Source: Halobacillus shinanisalinarum (lineage in GTDB: Bacteria > Bacillota > Bacilli > Bacillales > Halobacillaceae). From it: 64,000 nucleotides of DNA. Shown here one piece after another: positions 47,630 to 57,006 of the stretch. The DNA is taken from contig NZ_CP095074.1 in the NCBI RefSeq assembly GCF_022919835.1, forward strand, positions 3,512,001 through 3,576,000, read 5' to 3'. The translations under genes were made by a program, and so were the position numbers. Under the pieces are notes generated by a model, which saw only the letters and a list, made by a program, of their open reading frames with translations, was not told the DNA's origin and did no database searches. Positions within the stretch are counted from its first letter, which is position 1. The number at the start of each line of letters is the position of its first letter.

Positions 47630-49131
47630 TGCAACTCGTTACGGGACCACTATTATGGACACTAGTCAGCCTGTTAGCTCTGTACTTTGTTTTTGTGACG
47701 TGGATTGGAAAAAAGGGGAACCAGCATAGTAAATCGATGAACGGTTTTGCAACGGCAAGAGGGAAAGTAAGTCCATGGCTGGTAGGGGCTAGCTATGCAG
47801 CAAGCTTCGCCAGTGCCAACTTGTTTATCGGTGTGCCTGGATTAGCTTATGAGCATGGAGTCTCCGTACTATGGTACACGCTGGGTGGCTTTGGGGCTGG
47901 CTGGATCGCCCTGCTGTTGTTTGCTAAGAAGTTTTGGAAATATGGCAAGAAGTTCGGCGGGGTTTCCACACTTCCTGAATGGCTGGGGAGAAGATATAAC
48001 AGCAAAACTTTGCAAGTACTAGTCACTTGTTTGGTGCTGTTTAATGTGTACTATATTGTCGGTCAAAATGTCGGGTTAGCCACGATTTTTGAATCCGTTA
48101 TCGGCATTCCTTATTTCTGGGGCATTCTGATTGGTGTGACCATTACGATTCTTTATATCGGACTTGGAGGTGCCTTCGCGCAAATTGTTACGGATGGCAT
48201 TCAAGGAACTCTGATGGTTATTACTTCCATTCTGATCTTTGTGTCGTTATTCTGGACCATAGGTGGGGGGCTGAATGTATTCGGGGAACTTTCTAGTAAA
48301 CTGGAGGCGATTGATCCGGAGTTGGTCGCACCACTAAATGGACCTTACAATAGTGTCCTGGCCATTTTGTCCGTGCAATTTTTACATATCAGTTTTGTTG
48401 TTATGCCACACCTGCTTAATAAAGTGTTATCACTGGAAACCGAGGAGCAGCTCCGGCCATTTACGATGTCAGCGGGTCTCGGCATGTTCTTCATTACTGT
48501 GTTAATGGTATTGGGTGGTCTGGCAGCTAGAGTGCTGGCTCCATCGCTTAGTAGTGCGGACTCGGCCATTCCCGTCTATATATTAGAAGCCTTTCCGCCG
48601 ATCATTGCTGCGATTATTATCGTTGGAATTATTTCAGCCATTTTATCAAGTACAGACAGCTTGTATTTGAGCATTACATCAAGCATTGGAAACGATCTGT
48701 ACAAGGTGCTGGCTCCGATTCTATCAAAAGGGAAGTTATCACAGCATCAACTGGATGTACGCTCGGTAAAAGTAGCAAAAGGCTCACTCGTCTTTGTTGG
48801 TTTGGTCACCTTTTACCTGTCGCTCGATCGACCGGAGTCGCTGGCGATACTGATTCAGTTTAGTTTCTCAGCGATTATCAGTGGTCTCCTTGCGCCGATC
48901 GTATTGGGCTATTTATGGGGGAAATCCAATGGGAACGGTGCCATCGCATCATTGATTTCAGGTACTGGGCTCTATGTTATTTTTACTAGCCTGAACGTTT
49001 TTGAAAACATTTATATATCCCTGTTCCTTGCCGCTGCTGCTGGGTTTGTTGTGATGATTGTGACGAGCTTAGTCACAACGTCTAATGTAACAAAAGAGGA
49101 AGAGGATGTCTTTTTGAAAGATGTTCTTTAA
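47629..49131 (+). CDS. Sodium:solute symporter (SSS family), SAM-riboswitch controlled
   Basis: 500 residues, thirteen predicted membrane segments. SSS hallmarks: SPWLVGASYAASFASANLFI, GVSTLPEWLGRRY, LGGAFAQIVTDGIQGTLM and AILSSTDSLYLSITS. Under an S-box riboswitch, so it most likely imports methionine, a sulfur amino acid or another organosulfur compound, perhaps the one attacked by the monooxygenase on the other side of the repeat. Substrate is inferred from control only. Confidence 0.85.
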   Translation: MQLVTGPLLWTLVSLLALYFVFVTWIGKKGNQHSKSMNGFATARGKVSPWLVGASYAASFASANLFIGVPGLAYEHGVSVLWYTLGGFGAGWIALLLFAKKFWKYGKKFGGVSTLPEWLGRRYNSKTLQVLVTCLVLFNVYYIVGQNVGLATIFESVIGIPYFWGILIGVTITILYIGLGGAFAQIVTDGIQGTLMVITSILIFVSLFWTIGGGLNVFGELSSKLEAIDPELVAPLNGPYNSVLAILSVQFLHISFVVMPHLLNKVLSLETEEQLRPFTMSAGLGMFFITVLMVLGGLAARVLAPSLSSADSAIPVYILEAFPPIIAAIIIVGIISAILSSTDSLYLSITSSIGNDLYKVLAPILSKGKLSQHQLDVRSVKVAKGSLVFVGLVTFYLSLDRPESLAILIQFSFSAIISGLLAPIVLGYLWGKSNGNGAIASLISGTGLYVIFTSLNVFENIYISLFLAAAAGFVVMIVTSLVTTSNVTKEEEDVFLKDVL

Positions 49132-49362
49132 ACCTATGAAAAAATAACTCAACGTTGTAGGAAGTTATAGGATAGACAAGTTTTAGATAGGCTACACTCA
49201 GCTACAATCTGTACTTTATTTCTGTTGAAGAAGAGCTATGGATTTAGTCAGTAGCTCCAATTTGTTGTCAATGCTGTTCACAAGATTATCGTCTGAGTTT
49301 GAAAGGATTACAAACGGATACCTCAATATTCGTGTTAGACAAGCTAGTTATTAATTTAAGGA

Positions 49363-50505
49363 TTATTTATTATTCCTTTTATCTATTATATTTCTAAACG
49401 ACCAGAGGGCAATTTCCAGGGATAAGCGATCATATGAGGAGGTGAAATCTGTCTTCAAAAGTTTTTTGATCTTATCTAAGCGATGGTATAGGGTTTGGCG
49501 CACAATAAAGAGAGCGTTAGCCGTTTCTTGCTTGTTACATTGATGACTTAAATATGTATCTAGTGTAATAAGCAGGTTGCTATCGTTTTCTTGGTCATAC
49601 TTAATTAACGGGAAAAGATGGTCGTCAATTAGAGTTGAGAGTTTATTCTCTCTTATCAAGGGAACCACCAACTTCTCAATGAACAATTCATCATAGTGTA
49701 AGGTTCTTTTTCTTATTAATGAATGATAAATTTTATTTGTTTCCTTAAGGGTGTTAATTGAATGAGCGGCCTCATTCATACTGTGCATTTTTTGACCAAT
49801 AAGTACTAGGGAAGGTAGTGAGATGAAAAGTTTATCTAGCCTTTTACGAAGTGTATGGATCTCATCATTTAAATCGGACACTATAAGAAATACTCCAGTA
49901 GTTTTAGAGGCTAGATTAGTGAAGGTAATATCCAGTCCAAGTTCTTTTCCTAAGATACAAAAGTTAGGAACAGTCTCATCTGGATGAATCAAATAAAGGG
50001 AGGCAACCCCAGGATACATGGGATTTGTGGAAATGTCCGACATAACTGCGGTTGACGGATTATTCCACCATTGAATCAATCGCTGTTGGGACGTTAAGTT
50101 TTCGTCAGGGAAATAGAGTTGATCATAGATTTTCTTGGTAATATCGATAAATCGTACTTGATTCTCGAACACAATAATAGGGAAGTTGTTTTCTTCAGCG
50201 ATTTCTACCATCTCTTCGGGTATTTTCTCTACATAAGTGTTTAATTCTACACAGAGACCCGATGCTTGATTTTCAATTAATTCATCCAAAAGTTTTGCAC
50301 CTAGATGAGGCTTCTCTGCCCAGCCAATACCTGTCGTAAGTATTAATTCTCCTCCATTTATTAAGGCTTCGACCTGATTAACTTCGAGCACATGTGCCCA
50401 TTTCACGATTCGTTGGGTACCTTTCATCCCGCATACTACTTTAGATTTTTTAAAGCAGTCCATTCCTAATAACATTTCGATTGTGAGAAAGTTATTATCA
50501 TTCAT
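49363..50505 (-). CDS. PucR-family transcriptional regulator
   Basis: 380 residues. N-terminal PucR ligand domain (LTIEMLLGMDCFKKSKVVCG, GGELILTTGIGW, GLCVELNTYVEKIPEEMVEIA) and C-terminal PucR helix-turn-helix (TLDTYLSHQCNKQETANALF, VRQTLYHRLDKI). These proteins activate catabolic genes for purines and other nitrogen compounds. Divergent from the operon starting at 50832, with an 18-bp palindrome between them. Confidence 0.88.
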   Translation of the reverse strand: MNDNNFLTIEMLLGMDCFKKSKVVCGMKGTQRIVKWAHVLEVNQVEALINGGELILTTGIGWAEKPHLGAKLLDELIENQASGLCVELNTYVEKIPEEMVEIAEENNFPIIVFENQVRFIDITKKIYDQLYFPDENLTSQQRLIQWWNNPSTAVMSDISTNPMYPGVASLYLIHPDETVPNFCILGKELGLDITFTNLASKTTGVFLIVSDLNDEIHTLRKRLDKLFISLPSLVLIGQKMHSMNEAAHSINTLKETNKIYHSLIRKRTLHYDELFIEKLVVPLIRENKLSTLIDDHLFPLIKYDQENDSNLLITLDTYLSHQCNKQETANALFIVRQTLYHRLDKIKKLLKTDFTSSYDRLSLEIALWSFRNIIDKRNNK

Positions 50506-50571
50506 CTATTTTCCTCCCTCTTTACACACTGTCCAAAAATTTATATTAAGATCTCATGAACTGTCTAATGA

Positions 50572-50589
50572 AATGTAAGTGCTTACATT
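50572..50589. promoter_or_regulatory. Candidate operator of the PucR-type regulator
   Basis: AATGTAAGTGCTTACATT, 8-bp perfect arms with a 2-bp centre, in the divergent gap. The rest of 50506-50831 holds only a 17-codon mini-frame at about 50658 behind GAGAGGGG, which may be a leader peptide or chance. Confidence 0.5.
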
Positions 50590-50831
50590 ATACAATTAAG
50601 TTAATATTCAAAATAATCATACCAAAAATTCTTAAAAACCGATAGAGAGGGGCCAAAATGAACAGGATAAATACTGATGGGGTGTGGAAGAGGTTAGCGA
50701 ATCATAAATAACAAATACAGTAGCCCTGATCGCGTGACACATACGAATCAGTTTACAATCTGTCTAGTGGCGGTGTGACCTTTTATAAGGAAAGAAAAGT
50801 TACAATTCGTATTTAAACAGGGAGTGATGAG

Positions 50832-52172
50832 ATGAATGAGACGTTAGAATGGCAATGCAGAGATGAAAATAATGTTATGCACGCCCTAAAGCGAGCTAGT
50901 AAGCAACCACTTATAATTGAAAATGCAAAAGGATGCTTTATTAAAGATAGTGATGGTAATAAATATTTAGATGGCATGGGGGGGCTTTGGTGTGTCAATG
51001 TAGGATACGGAAGAGAAGAACTTGCTGAGGCAGCAGCAGAACAAATGAAAAATATGTCCTACTTCCCTATGACAAATAGTCATCTCCCAGCAATTGAGCT
51101 GGCTGAAAAACTTAACACCTGGCTTAATAATGATTACGTTATTTTTTTCTCCAATAGCGGATCTGAAGCGAATGAAATGGCGTTTAAGATCGCTAGACAA
51201 TATCACTCTCAAAATGATAGTTCGAGTAGACACAAGATTATTTCAAGATACCGGTCGTATCATGGGACAACAATGGGGGCTTTGGCTGCAACAGGTCAGG
51301 CTGAAAGAAAATATAAATACGAGCCATTAGCTGCAGGTTTTTTACACACAGTGCCTCCAGATTGTTATCATTGTCCATTAAATAAGCAACCATCTACTTG
51401 TAATCTTGAGTGCACAGACTTAATAGATCATACGATTACTTGGGAAGGGAAGGAAACTGTAGCGGCTATTATTATGGAACCCTATATTTCTGGAGGAGGC
51501 GTTCTAATTCCGCCAAGGGGATATATGGAAAGGGTAAAAGATATATGTGAAAAACATGGAGTACTCTTGATTGTAGATGAAGTGATTAATGGTTTTGGAC
51601 GAACAGGGGAAATGTTCGGTCACTTTCATGAGGATGTAACGCCAGATATCATAACAATGGCGAAAGGGCTTACTAGTGGGTATCTCCCATTATCGGTCAC
51701 AGCAATTCACAAAGACTGTTATGAAGCATTTGAAACCTCTGAAAAATATGACCACTTTCGAAGTGTAACAACCTTTGGGGGAAATCCAGCAGCCTGCGCA
51801 GTCGCGCTGAAAAATATCGAGATTATCGAGAGGGAGAAGTACATTGAGAATGCTTACAATCAAGGGGAGCAGCTTTACGAGGATATGAAAGAACTCCTTT
51901 CTCACCCTAATGTTGGGGATATTCGATATAAAGGATTAATGATGGGAATTGAACTTGTTGAAGATTCTATTAATAAAACACCCATTCACGAAGATAAGTT
52001 GAATTTGGTGCTAAGCAAGTGTAAAGAAAAGGGAGTTATTATTGGAAAAAATGGGGATACCGTAGCCGGTTTTAATAATGTGTTAACGATTGCCCCGCCA
52101 TTATCGATCGATGCAGGAACTATAAGATTCCTTAGTGGTGTCGTGAAAGCTTCCATTTACGAAACTTTATAA
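50832..52172 (+). CDS. Class III omega-aminotransferase, probable beta-alanine:pyruvate transaminase
   Basis: 446-residue PLP enzyme, fold type I class III. FFSNSGSEANEMAFKIAR binds the cofactor phosphate; LLIVDEVINGFGRTG holds the PLP Asp; the Schiff-base Lys is in ITMAKGLTSGYLPLS; TTFGGNPAAC is the partner-subunit loop. The close subgroup includes beta-alanine- and taurine-pyruvate aminotransferases. First gene of an operon that also imports a pantothenate-like substrate and hydrolyses an N-acyl amide, so beta-alanine released from pantothenate is the best candidate substrate (inference). GGGAGTGATG ribosome binding site. Confidence 0.8.
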   Translation: MNETLEWQCRDENNVMHALKRASKQPLIIENAKGCFIKDSDGNKYLDGMGGLWCVNVGYGREELAEAAAEQMKNMSYFPMTNSHLPAIELAEKLNTWLNNDYVIFFSNSGSEANEMAFKIARQYHSQNDSSSRHKIISRYRSYHGTTMGALAATGQAERKYKYEPLAAGFLHTVPPDCYHCPLNKQPSTCNLECTDLIDHTITWEGKETVAAIIMEPYISGGGVLIPPRGYMERVKDICEKHGVLLIVDEVINGFGRTGEMFGHFHEDVTPDIITMAKGLTSGYLPLSVTAIHKDCYEAFETSEKYDHFRSVTTFGGNPAACAVALKNIEIIEREKYIENAYNQGEQLYEDMKELLSHPNVGDIRYKGLMMGIELVEDSINKTPIHEDKLNLVLSKCKEKGVIIGKNGDTVAGFNNVLTIAPPLSIDAGTIRFLSGVVKASIYETL

Positions 52173-52192
52173 CTTAATGGGGAGGTGGGAAA

Positions 52193-52474
52193 ATGGCTCC
52201 AAAGAATCAAGACTATCGTTTTAAAATAGCAAACCGAGAGGCCTTAATCGGTGTTGCTTTAGCTATCATTAACTTCGTTTGGTGGTTTGCTTTTGCCTAT
52301 GGGTTAGGAAGTAAACCACCAGAAGAGTATAATTATGTGTTTGGTCTGCCATCATGGTTTTTTTATAGCTGCGTGGGTGGCTTTATTTTTATAACTGTTC
52401 TGGTTATTTTTATTGTTAAATTCTTTTTCGTAGAGGTGCCATTTGAAGATGAAGATAGGGGTGATCAATCATGA
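52193..52474 (+). CDS. yhdT: YhdT-like small membrane protein (DUF997)
   Basis: 93 residues, two membrane helices. The segment FGLPSWFFYSCVGG and the tail VKFFFVEVPFEDED match the YhdT/DUF997 pattern (GFPRWF and IYRDIPLEDDD in E. coli YhdT). yhdT lies directly before panF in E. coli and does so here, overlapping panF by 4 bp. Probable accessory subunit of the symporter. GGGGAGGTGGG ribosome binding site. Confidence 0.85.
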   Translation: MAPKNQDYRFKIANREALIGVALAIINFVWWFAFAYGLGSKPPEEYNYVFGLPSWFFYSCVGGFIFITVLVIFIVKFFFVEVPFEDEDRGDQS

Positions 52475-53940
52475 ATGTAGCCGTTATAGTACCACTATTA
52501 CTTTTTTTAGTTATTATTTTTGCGGTTGGATTTATGGCGAGTCGATCCCTTAATAAGTCTAATAATGACTTTATGCAAGAATACTTTCTAGGCGGTCGCC
52601 AGCTAGGTGGCTTTGTTCTAGCTATGACCATGATTGCCACTTACGGAAGTGCCAGTAGTTTTATTGGTGGGCCTGGAGTAGCTTATACACAAGGGTTTGG
52701 TTGGGTTTTGCTCTCCATGTCACAAGTGGCTACGGGATACTTTGTTCTTATGATTTTAGGAAAGAAATTCGCCATTATGGCAAGAAGGTATAATGCGGTC
52801 ACGTTAACAGATTTTTTAAAAGGTCGTTATCAGAGTAAATGGGTTGTGCTAACGGCGGCTTTTAGTATTATTATTTTTCTATTTTCTGCAATGGCAGCCC
52901 AATGGGTGGGTGGTGCAAGATTAATAGAATCTTTAACAGGAATATCTTACACTACATCCCTTTTTATTTTTGCTGTATCTGTGCTCATTTACGTAGTTAT
53001 CGGTGGGTTTAAGGCCGTTGCCTTAACGGATACTGTCCAAGGCGTGGTTATGTTTGTTGGAACCTTAGTCTTATTAATCGCTACGATTGTTGCTGGTGGT
53101 GGTATATCTAATATTATGGCAGACCTAACAGCAGAGAACCCAGATTTGATTACTCCATTTGGTGCAGATGGCAGTTTAACACCAACTTATGTTTCTTCCT
53201 TTTGGATCCTCGTTGGTGTAGCAGTAGTCGGGCTTCCTCAAGTTACAGTACGGGCTATGTCCTATAAAAGCTCGAAAGCGATGCACCGTGCCTTACTTAT
53301 AGGGACGATCGTGGTTGGATTTATTATGTTAAACATGCATCTAATTGGTGTCTTTGCGCGTCCGATCCTCCCAGGAATTGAAGTGGGGGATAAAGTTATG
53401 CCGCTGATCTCGTTAGAAGTGTTACCTGCTTGGCTAGCCGGGATTGTCTTAGCCGCCCCTATGGCTGCGATTATGTCAACAGTAGACTCTTTACTTCTTT
53501 TAGTTAGCTCATCGGTAGTTAAAGATATCTATATAAACTATATCAAACCAGATGCGTCACACCAAAGAGTAAAAAACTTAAGCTTCGGAGTGACTACTGT
53601 CTTAGGGGTACTCGTTTTCTTAATGGCACTTAATCCACCAGACCTGTTAATTTGGCTTAACCTATTTGCGTTTGGCGGTTTGGAAGCAACGTTTATTTGG
53701 CCGGTTGTCATGGGACTTTATTGGAAAACTGGCAATAAATACGGGGCACTCTCCTCTATGGCAGTTGGGATCGGCTCTTATATTATCATCGATCTCTTCT
53801 TTACATCACCATTTGGTATGCACAGTGTCGTTTTACCAGTTATTTTCTCCTTTATTGCATACGTAGTCGTTAGTTTAGCAACAAAAAATGTAGCTGTGAA
53901 TGATTATATCGCCCAACAAAAAATGGAAAGGAGCATGTAA
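52471..53940 (+). CDS. panF: Sodium/pantothenate-type symporter (SSS family)
   Basis: 489 residues, thirteen predicted membrane segments. SSS signatures: FLGGRQLGGFVLAMTMIATY, the Na+-site region SASSFIGGPG, AVTLTDFLKGRYQSK, GGFKAVALTDTVQG and AIMSTVDSLLLLVSSS. The PanF assignment rests on this sequence type plus the YhdT partner. In this operon it would bring in the compound that the following enzymes degrade. Other short organic acids remain possible. Confidence 0.8.
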   Translation: MNVAVIVPLLLFLVIIFAVGFMASRSLNKSNNDFMQEYFLGGRQLGGFVLAMTMIATYGSASSFIGGPGVAYTQGFGWVLLSMSQVATGYFVLMILGKKFAIMARRYNAVTLTDFLKGRYQSKWVVLTAAFSIIIFLFSAMAAQWVGGARLIESLTGISYTTSLFIFAVSVLIYVVIGGFKAVALTDTVQGVVMFVGTLVLLIATIVAGGGISNIMADLTAENPDLITPFGADGSLTPTYVSSFWILVGVAVVGLPQVTVRAMSYKSSKAMHRALLIGTIVVGFIMLNMHLIGVFARPILPGIEVGDKVMPLISLEVLPAWLAGIVLAAPMAAIMSTVDSLLLLVSSSVVKDIYINYIKPDASHQRVKNLSFGVTTVLGVLVFLMALNPPDLLIWLNLFAFGGLEATFIWPVVMGLYWKTGNKYGALSSMAVGIGSYIIIDLFFTSPFGMHSVVLPVIFSFIAYVVVSLATKNVAVNDYIAQQKMERSM

Positions 53941-55170
53941 ATGAAAACAAATCAACTCCATTCTCAACAAACGAGAGATCGTGAAGCTGTCATATCACTA
54001 ACTCAAGAATTAGTCAGAATCCCTAGTGTTTACCGCCCGGGAGTAGAGGGTGGGAATGAAGAAAAGGTAGCCAATTATGTAGCTGACTATTTGAAGCAAA
54101 AGGGAATTGAAGTTCATATAGAAGAAGTTGAACCGGGGCGGCCAAATGTCATAGGTGTTGTGGATTCTGGCAAACCTGGGAAAACGCTCCTTCTTGAGGG
54201 GCATACGGATGTGGTGACAGAGGGGGATCATAGTGCATGGAGATATGATCCGTTCGGAGCTGAAATTGTCGAGGGAAGGATGTATGGACGAGGAACGAAT
54301 GATACGAAAGGAAATCTGGCCTGTATGATTACAGCTGTAGACTCTATCTTGCAAGATGAGGAAGAATTTACAGGTAAAATTATTTTATGTATCCCTTGTG
54401 ATGAAGAAAGCATGATGATTGGAATCAAACATTTTATTAAAAATGGCTGGGCCGATAGAGTAGATGGTGCCATTATTTGTGAACCTGAGGAAAATCAAGT
54501 ATGTATAAGTCAACGCGGCGCTATGAGGATAGAACTGAAAACGTACGGGAAAATGGCTCATGGTGCGATCTCATGGAGTGGCATAAATCCTAATTGGAGG
54601 ATGGCACGAATAATTGTTGAACTTGAAAGGCTAGAAAAGAAAGAGCAAGAGCGTCTAGGTAAGCATCCAACACTAGGGTGGCCGAGTATTACCCCAACGA
54701 TCTTAACTGCACCAGTCAAAGGCGAGGCACAAATTAATGTTATTCCGGAACAGTGTATGACAACACTAGATATAAGGACGGTGCCGGGCCAAGACCACGA
54801 GGAACTTAAACAGGAGATTCTTGAGATTTTTACAAGACTTAAAAAAGATGATGAATATTTCAAAGCAGATTTTGAAGTGATAGAGGATCGTCCTTGGACA
54901 GAAACCGATAAAGAAGAGGCTGTGGTGGAAGCGGTCGCCAAAGCTGTAAAAGATGTGATGAAACAAGAACCTAAATATAATGGAGTTCCGGGAGCTACCG
55001 ATGGGACCTTTCTTCATATTGCTGGAGTTCCTATAGTGACTATTGGAGCTGGTGATCGAGAAATTCCCCATCAAATTAATGAATATGTGGATATAGAAGA
55101 ATTAGCTGAAACCACCCAAATCTATCGCCAAGCATGCTTGAACTTTCTTAATGAAGATGGTGACTATTAA
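53941..55170 (+). CDS. M20 family amide hydrolase (ArgE/DapE type), candidate pantothenate hydrolase
   Basis: 409 residues. Zinc ligands: His in LEGHTDVVTEGD, Asp in GRGTNDTKGN, the catalytic-region CDEES, the ICEPE segment and a late His in EIPHQINEYVD. ArgE/DapE enzymes cut N-acyl amino acids. Pantothenate is an N-acyl-beta-alanine, so this enzyme could supply the pantothenase step, giving pantoate and beta-alanine (inference from the operon). ATG follows the panF stop directly; ends overlapping the next gene by 1 bp. Confidence 0.82.
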   Translation: MKTNQLHSQQTRDREAVISLTQELVRIPSVYRPGVEGGNEEKVANYVADYLKQKGIEVHIEEVEPGRPNVIGVVDSGKPGKTLLLEGHTDVVTEGDHSAWRYDPFGAEIVEGRMYGRGTNDTKGNLACMITAVDSILQDEEEFTGKIILCIPCDEESMMIGIKHFIKNGWADRVDGAIICEPEENQVCISQRGAMRIELKTYGKMAHGAISWSGINPNWRMARIIVELERLEKKEQERLGKHPTLGWPSITPTILTAPVKGEAQINVIPEQCMTTLDIRTVPGQDHEELKQEILEIFTRLKKDDEYFKADFEVIEDRPWTETDKEEAVVEAVAKAVKDVMKQEPKYNGVPGATDGTFLHIAGVPIVTIGAGDREIPHQINEYVDIEELAETTQIYRQACLNFLNEDGDY

Positions 55171-56258
55171 TGCATAACATTGCTGTGATTCCAGGTGATG
55201 GAATTGGGCGGGAAGTTATGGAGGAAGCCTTATGCCTATTAGAAGAAATTTGCAAGACTAATTCTCTCCTTACCATCGAATGGGAAATATTTAGTTGGAG
55301 TTCAGAATATTACTTGCAGCATGGAGAAATGATGCCAAAGAATGGTCTGGACACCTTAAAAAAGTATGATGCTATATTGTTTGGAGCCATCGGTGACCCT
55401 CGTGTTGCAGACGAAGTGTCCATATGGGATTTAATCATGCCCATTCGTAAGGGGTTTGAGCAATATATTAACTTTCGGCCGATAAAACAATTAGCAGGTA
55501 TAAACGCTCCTCTACAAATTGATAAGGACATTGACTTTGTTATCATTCGTGAGAACGCAGAAGGGGAATACTCCAATATGGGAGGAAACCTCTATCAAGG
55601 TACATCTCAGGAAATGGCTGTCCAGAACACAGTCATGACGCGTGAAGGCGTGAAGAAGGCGAGTGCCTTTGCTTTTAAATATGCCCGGTCAAAGAATTAT
55701 AAAAAAGTAACGAGTGCTACGAAATCTAATGCGATTTTGCATACAATGAAGCTCTGGGATAGGGAAGTGGCATCCGTTTCTAGCAATTATGAAGATATCC
55801 ATTTTGAGTCTGTTTATATTGATGCCTTAACGGCTTACTTTGTCCAACGACCTGAGGAGTTTGGGGTAGTCTTAGCATCGAATTTGTTTGGCGATATTTT
55901 ATCTGATCTAGGTTCATCTATTGTGGGTGGTCTAGGAGTCTCGCCTTCAGCCAACATTAATCCTGAGGGGAACTACCCATCCATGTTTGAGCCTGTCCAT
56001 GGATCTGCTCCGGACATTGCAGGCCAAGGAATCGCAAACCCAATTGCACAAGTTTGGTCGTTAGCTCTTTTGCTCGAACATTTAGGATACGAACAACCCG
56101 CTGATGCCATTTTGCAATCGATTCAACATGTTATTCAAGAAGGGATCGTAACCCCGGATTTGGGAGGAACTTGCACGACTAAACAGGTAGGAAAAGCCAT
56201 TCGAGATCAAGTTAAGTCAAACTTGTTGGGGGCCGAAAAGTATGAAAGTTCAAGGTAA
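55170..56258 (+). CDS. Decarboxylating beta-hydroxyacid dehydrogenase (IMDH/tartrate/D-malate family)
   Basis: 362 residues. IAVIPGDGIGREVMEEAL at the N-terminus, LFGAIGDP, the substrate and metal residues in ENAEGEYSNMGG, the Lys of VTSATKSNAI, and NLFGDILSDLGSSIVGGLGV with the metal Asp. Closest in feel to tartrate/D-malate dehydrogenases, not to LeuB. Such enzymes oxidise a D-malate-type acid and decarboxylate it with NAD. In this operon the natural substrate would be 3,3-dimethyl-D-malate, giving 2-ketoisovalerate (inference). Confidence 0.82.
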   Translation: MHNIAVIPGDGIGREVMEEALCLLEEICKTNSLLTIEWEIFSWSSEYYLQHGEMMPKNGLDTLKKYDAILFGAIGDPRVADEVSIWDLIMPIRKGFEQYINFRPIKQLAGINAPLQIDKDIDFVIIRENAEGEYSNMGGNLYQGTSQEMAVQNTVMTREGVKKASAFAFKYARSKNYKKVTSATKSNAILHTMKLWDREVASVSSNYEDIHFESVYIDALTAYFVQRPEEFGVVLASNLFGDILSDLGSSIVGGLGVSPSANINPEGNYPSMFEPVHGSAPDIAGQGIANPIAQVWSLALLLEHLGYEQPADAILQSIQHVIQEGIVTPDLGGTCTTKQVGKAIRDQVKSNLLGAEKYESSR

Positions 56259-56988
56259 GACGATTGTGGTGACTGGAGCCAATGGAGGAATGGGAATAGC
56301 TGTCGTTAAACAATTACTTGAAGAGGGAGCCCAAGTAGTAGGCTGTGATTTGAAAGGTGATCAATTAACAGGGTTGGGACAAGAAAAGCTAGTGATTTTT
56401 GAAGGGGATTTACTAGAGGAGTCATTTGTCCGGCACGTATTTTCCAAAGCCAATGAACGTTTTGGGAAGATTGATGGATTGGTTAATGCGGCGGGTATGG
56501 CTCAACAAGCCACTCCCATAGAGGAAACTACACTAGATATGTGGCATAATCTATTAGATATTAATATGACTCTACTATTTTTAAGCTGTAGAGAAGCGGT
56601 CAATTATATGAAGAAACAACAGAATGGAACGATAGTCAATGTTGCATCCATATCGGCTGTACGGCCTCGTCCTGGATTACAATCATACATTGCATCTAAG
56701 GGCGGTGCAGAAAGTTTTTCAAGGGCGCTAGCTATCGAATTAGCGCATGAAAATATCCGAGTTAATACGGTTCATCCAGGTCCATGTGATACGAATATGC
56801 TTGAACAGTTTGCTGCTGAAGGTACGGATATGGAAAAGGCTAAAGAGGACATATTTAAGAAAAGTGTCCCTATGGGAAAACTGCTTACGCCCGAGAACAT
56901 TGCTTCATCAATCGTTTTTCTGCTATCTGAGGAAGCGGACATGGTGACAGGTGCTACCCTAAATGTAGATGGTGGAAGAGGAATATAA
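56242..56988 (+). CDS. Short-chain dehydrogenase/reductase, candidate pantoate 4-dehydrogenase
   Basis: 248 residues, classical SDR. NAD-binding VVTGANGGMGIAVV, DVxx-like acidic residue after strand 2 (CDLKGD), NAAGMA, catalytic Ser in NVASISAV and Tyr/Lys in SYIASKGGAES, closing with NVDGGRG. Overlaps the preceding gene by 17 bp. Oxidation of the 4-hydroxyl of pantoate to the aldehyde is the step the pathway would need; not provable from sequence. Confidence 0.82.
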   Translation: MKVQGKTIVVTGANGGMGIAVVKQLLEEGAQVVGCDLKGDQLTGLGQEKLVIFEGDLLEESFVRHVFSKANERFGKIDGLVNAAGMAQQATPIEETTLDMWHNLLDINMTLLFLSCREAVNYMKKQQNGTIVNVASISAVRPRPGLQSYIASKGGAESFSRALAIELAHENIRVNTVHPGPCDTNMLEQFAAEGTDMEKAKEDIFKKSVPMGKLLTPENIASSIVFLLSEEADMVTGATLNVDGGRGI

Positions 56989-57006
56989 AGAGAGAAAGGT
57001 GAAAAA

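Noticed and set aside
50658..50711. 17-codon frame MNRINTDGVWKRLANHK behind GAGAGGGG
   Set aside because: Ribosome binding site is good, but the peptide has no known relatives I can recall; kept only as a possible leader peptide or relic.
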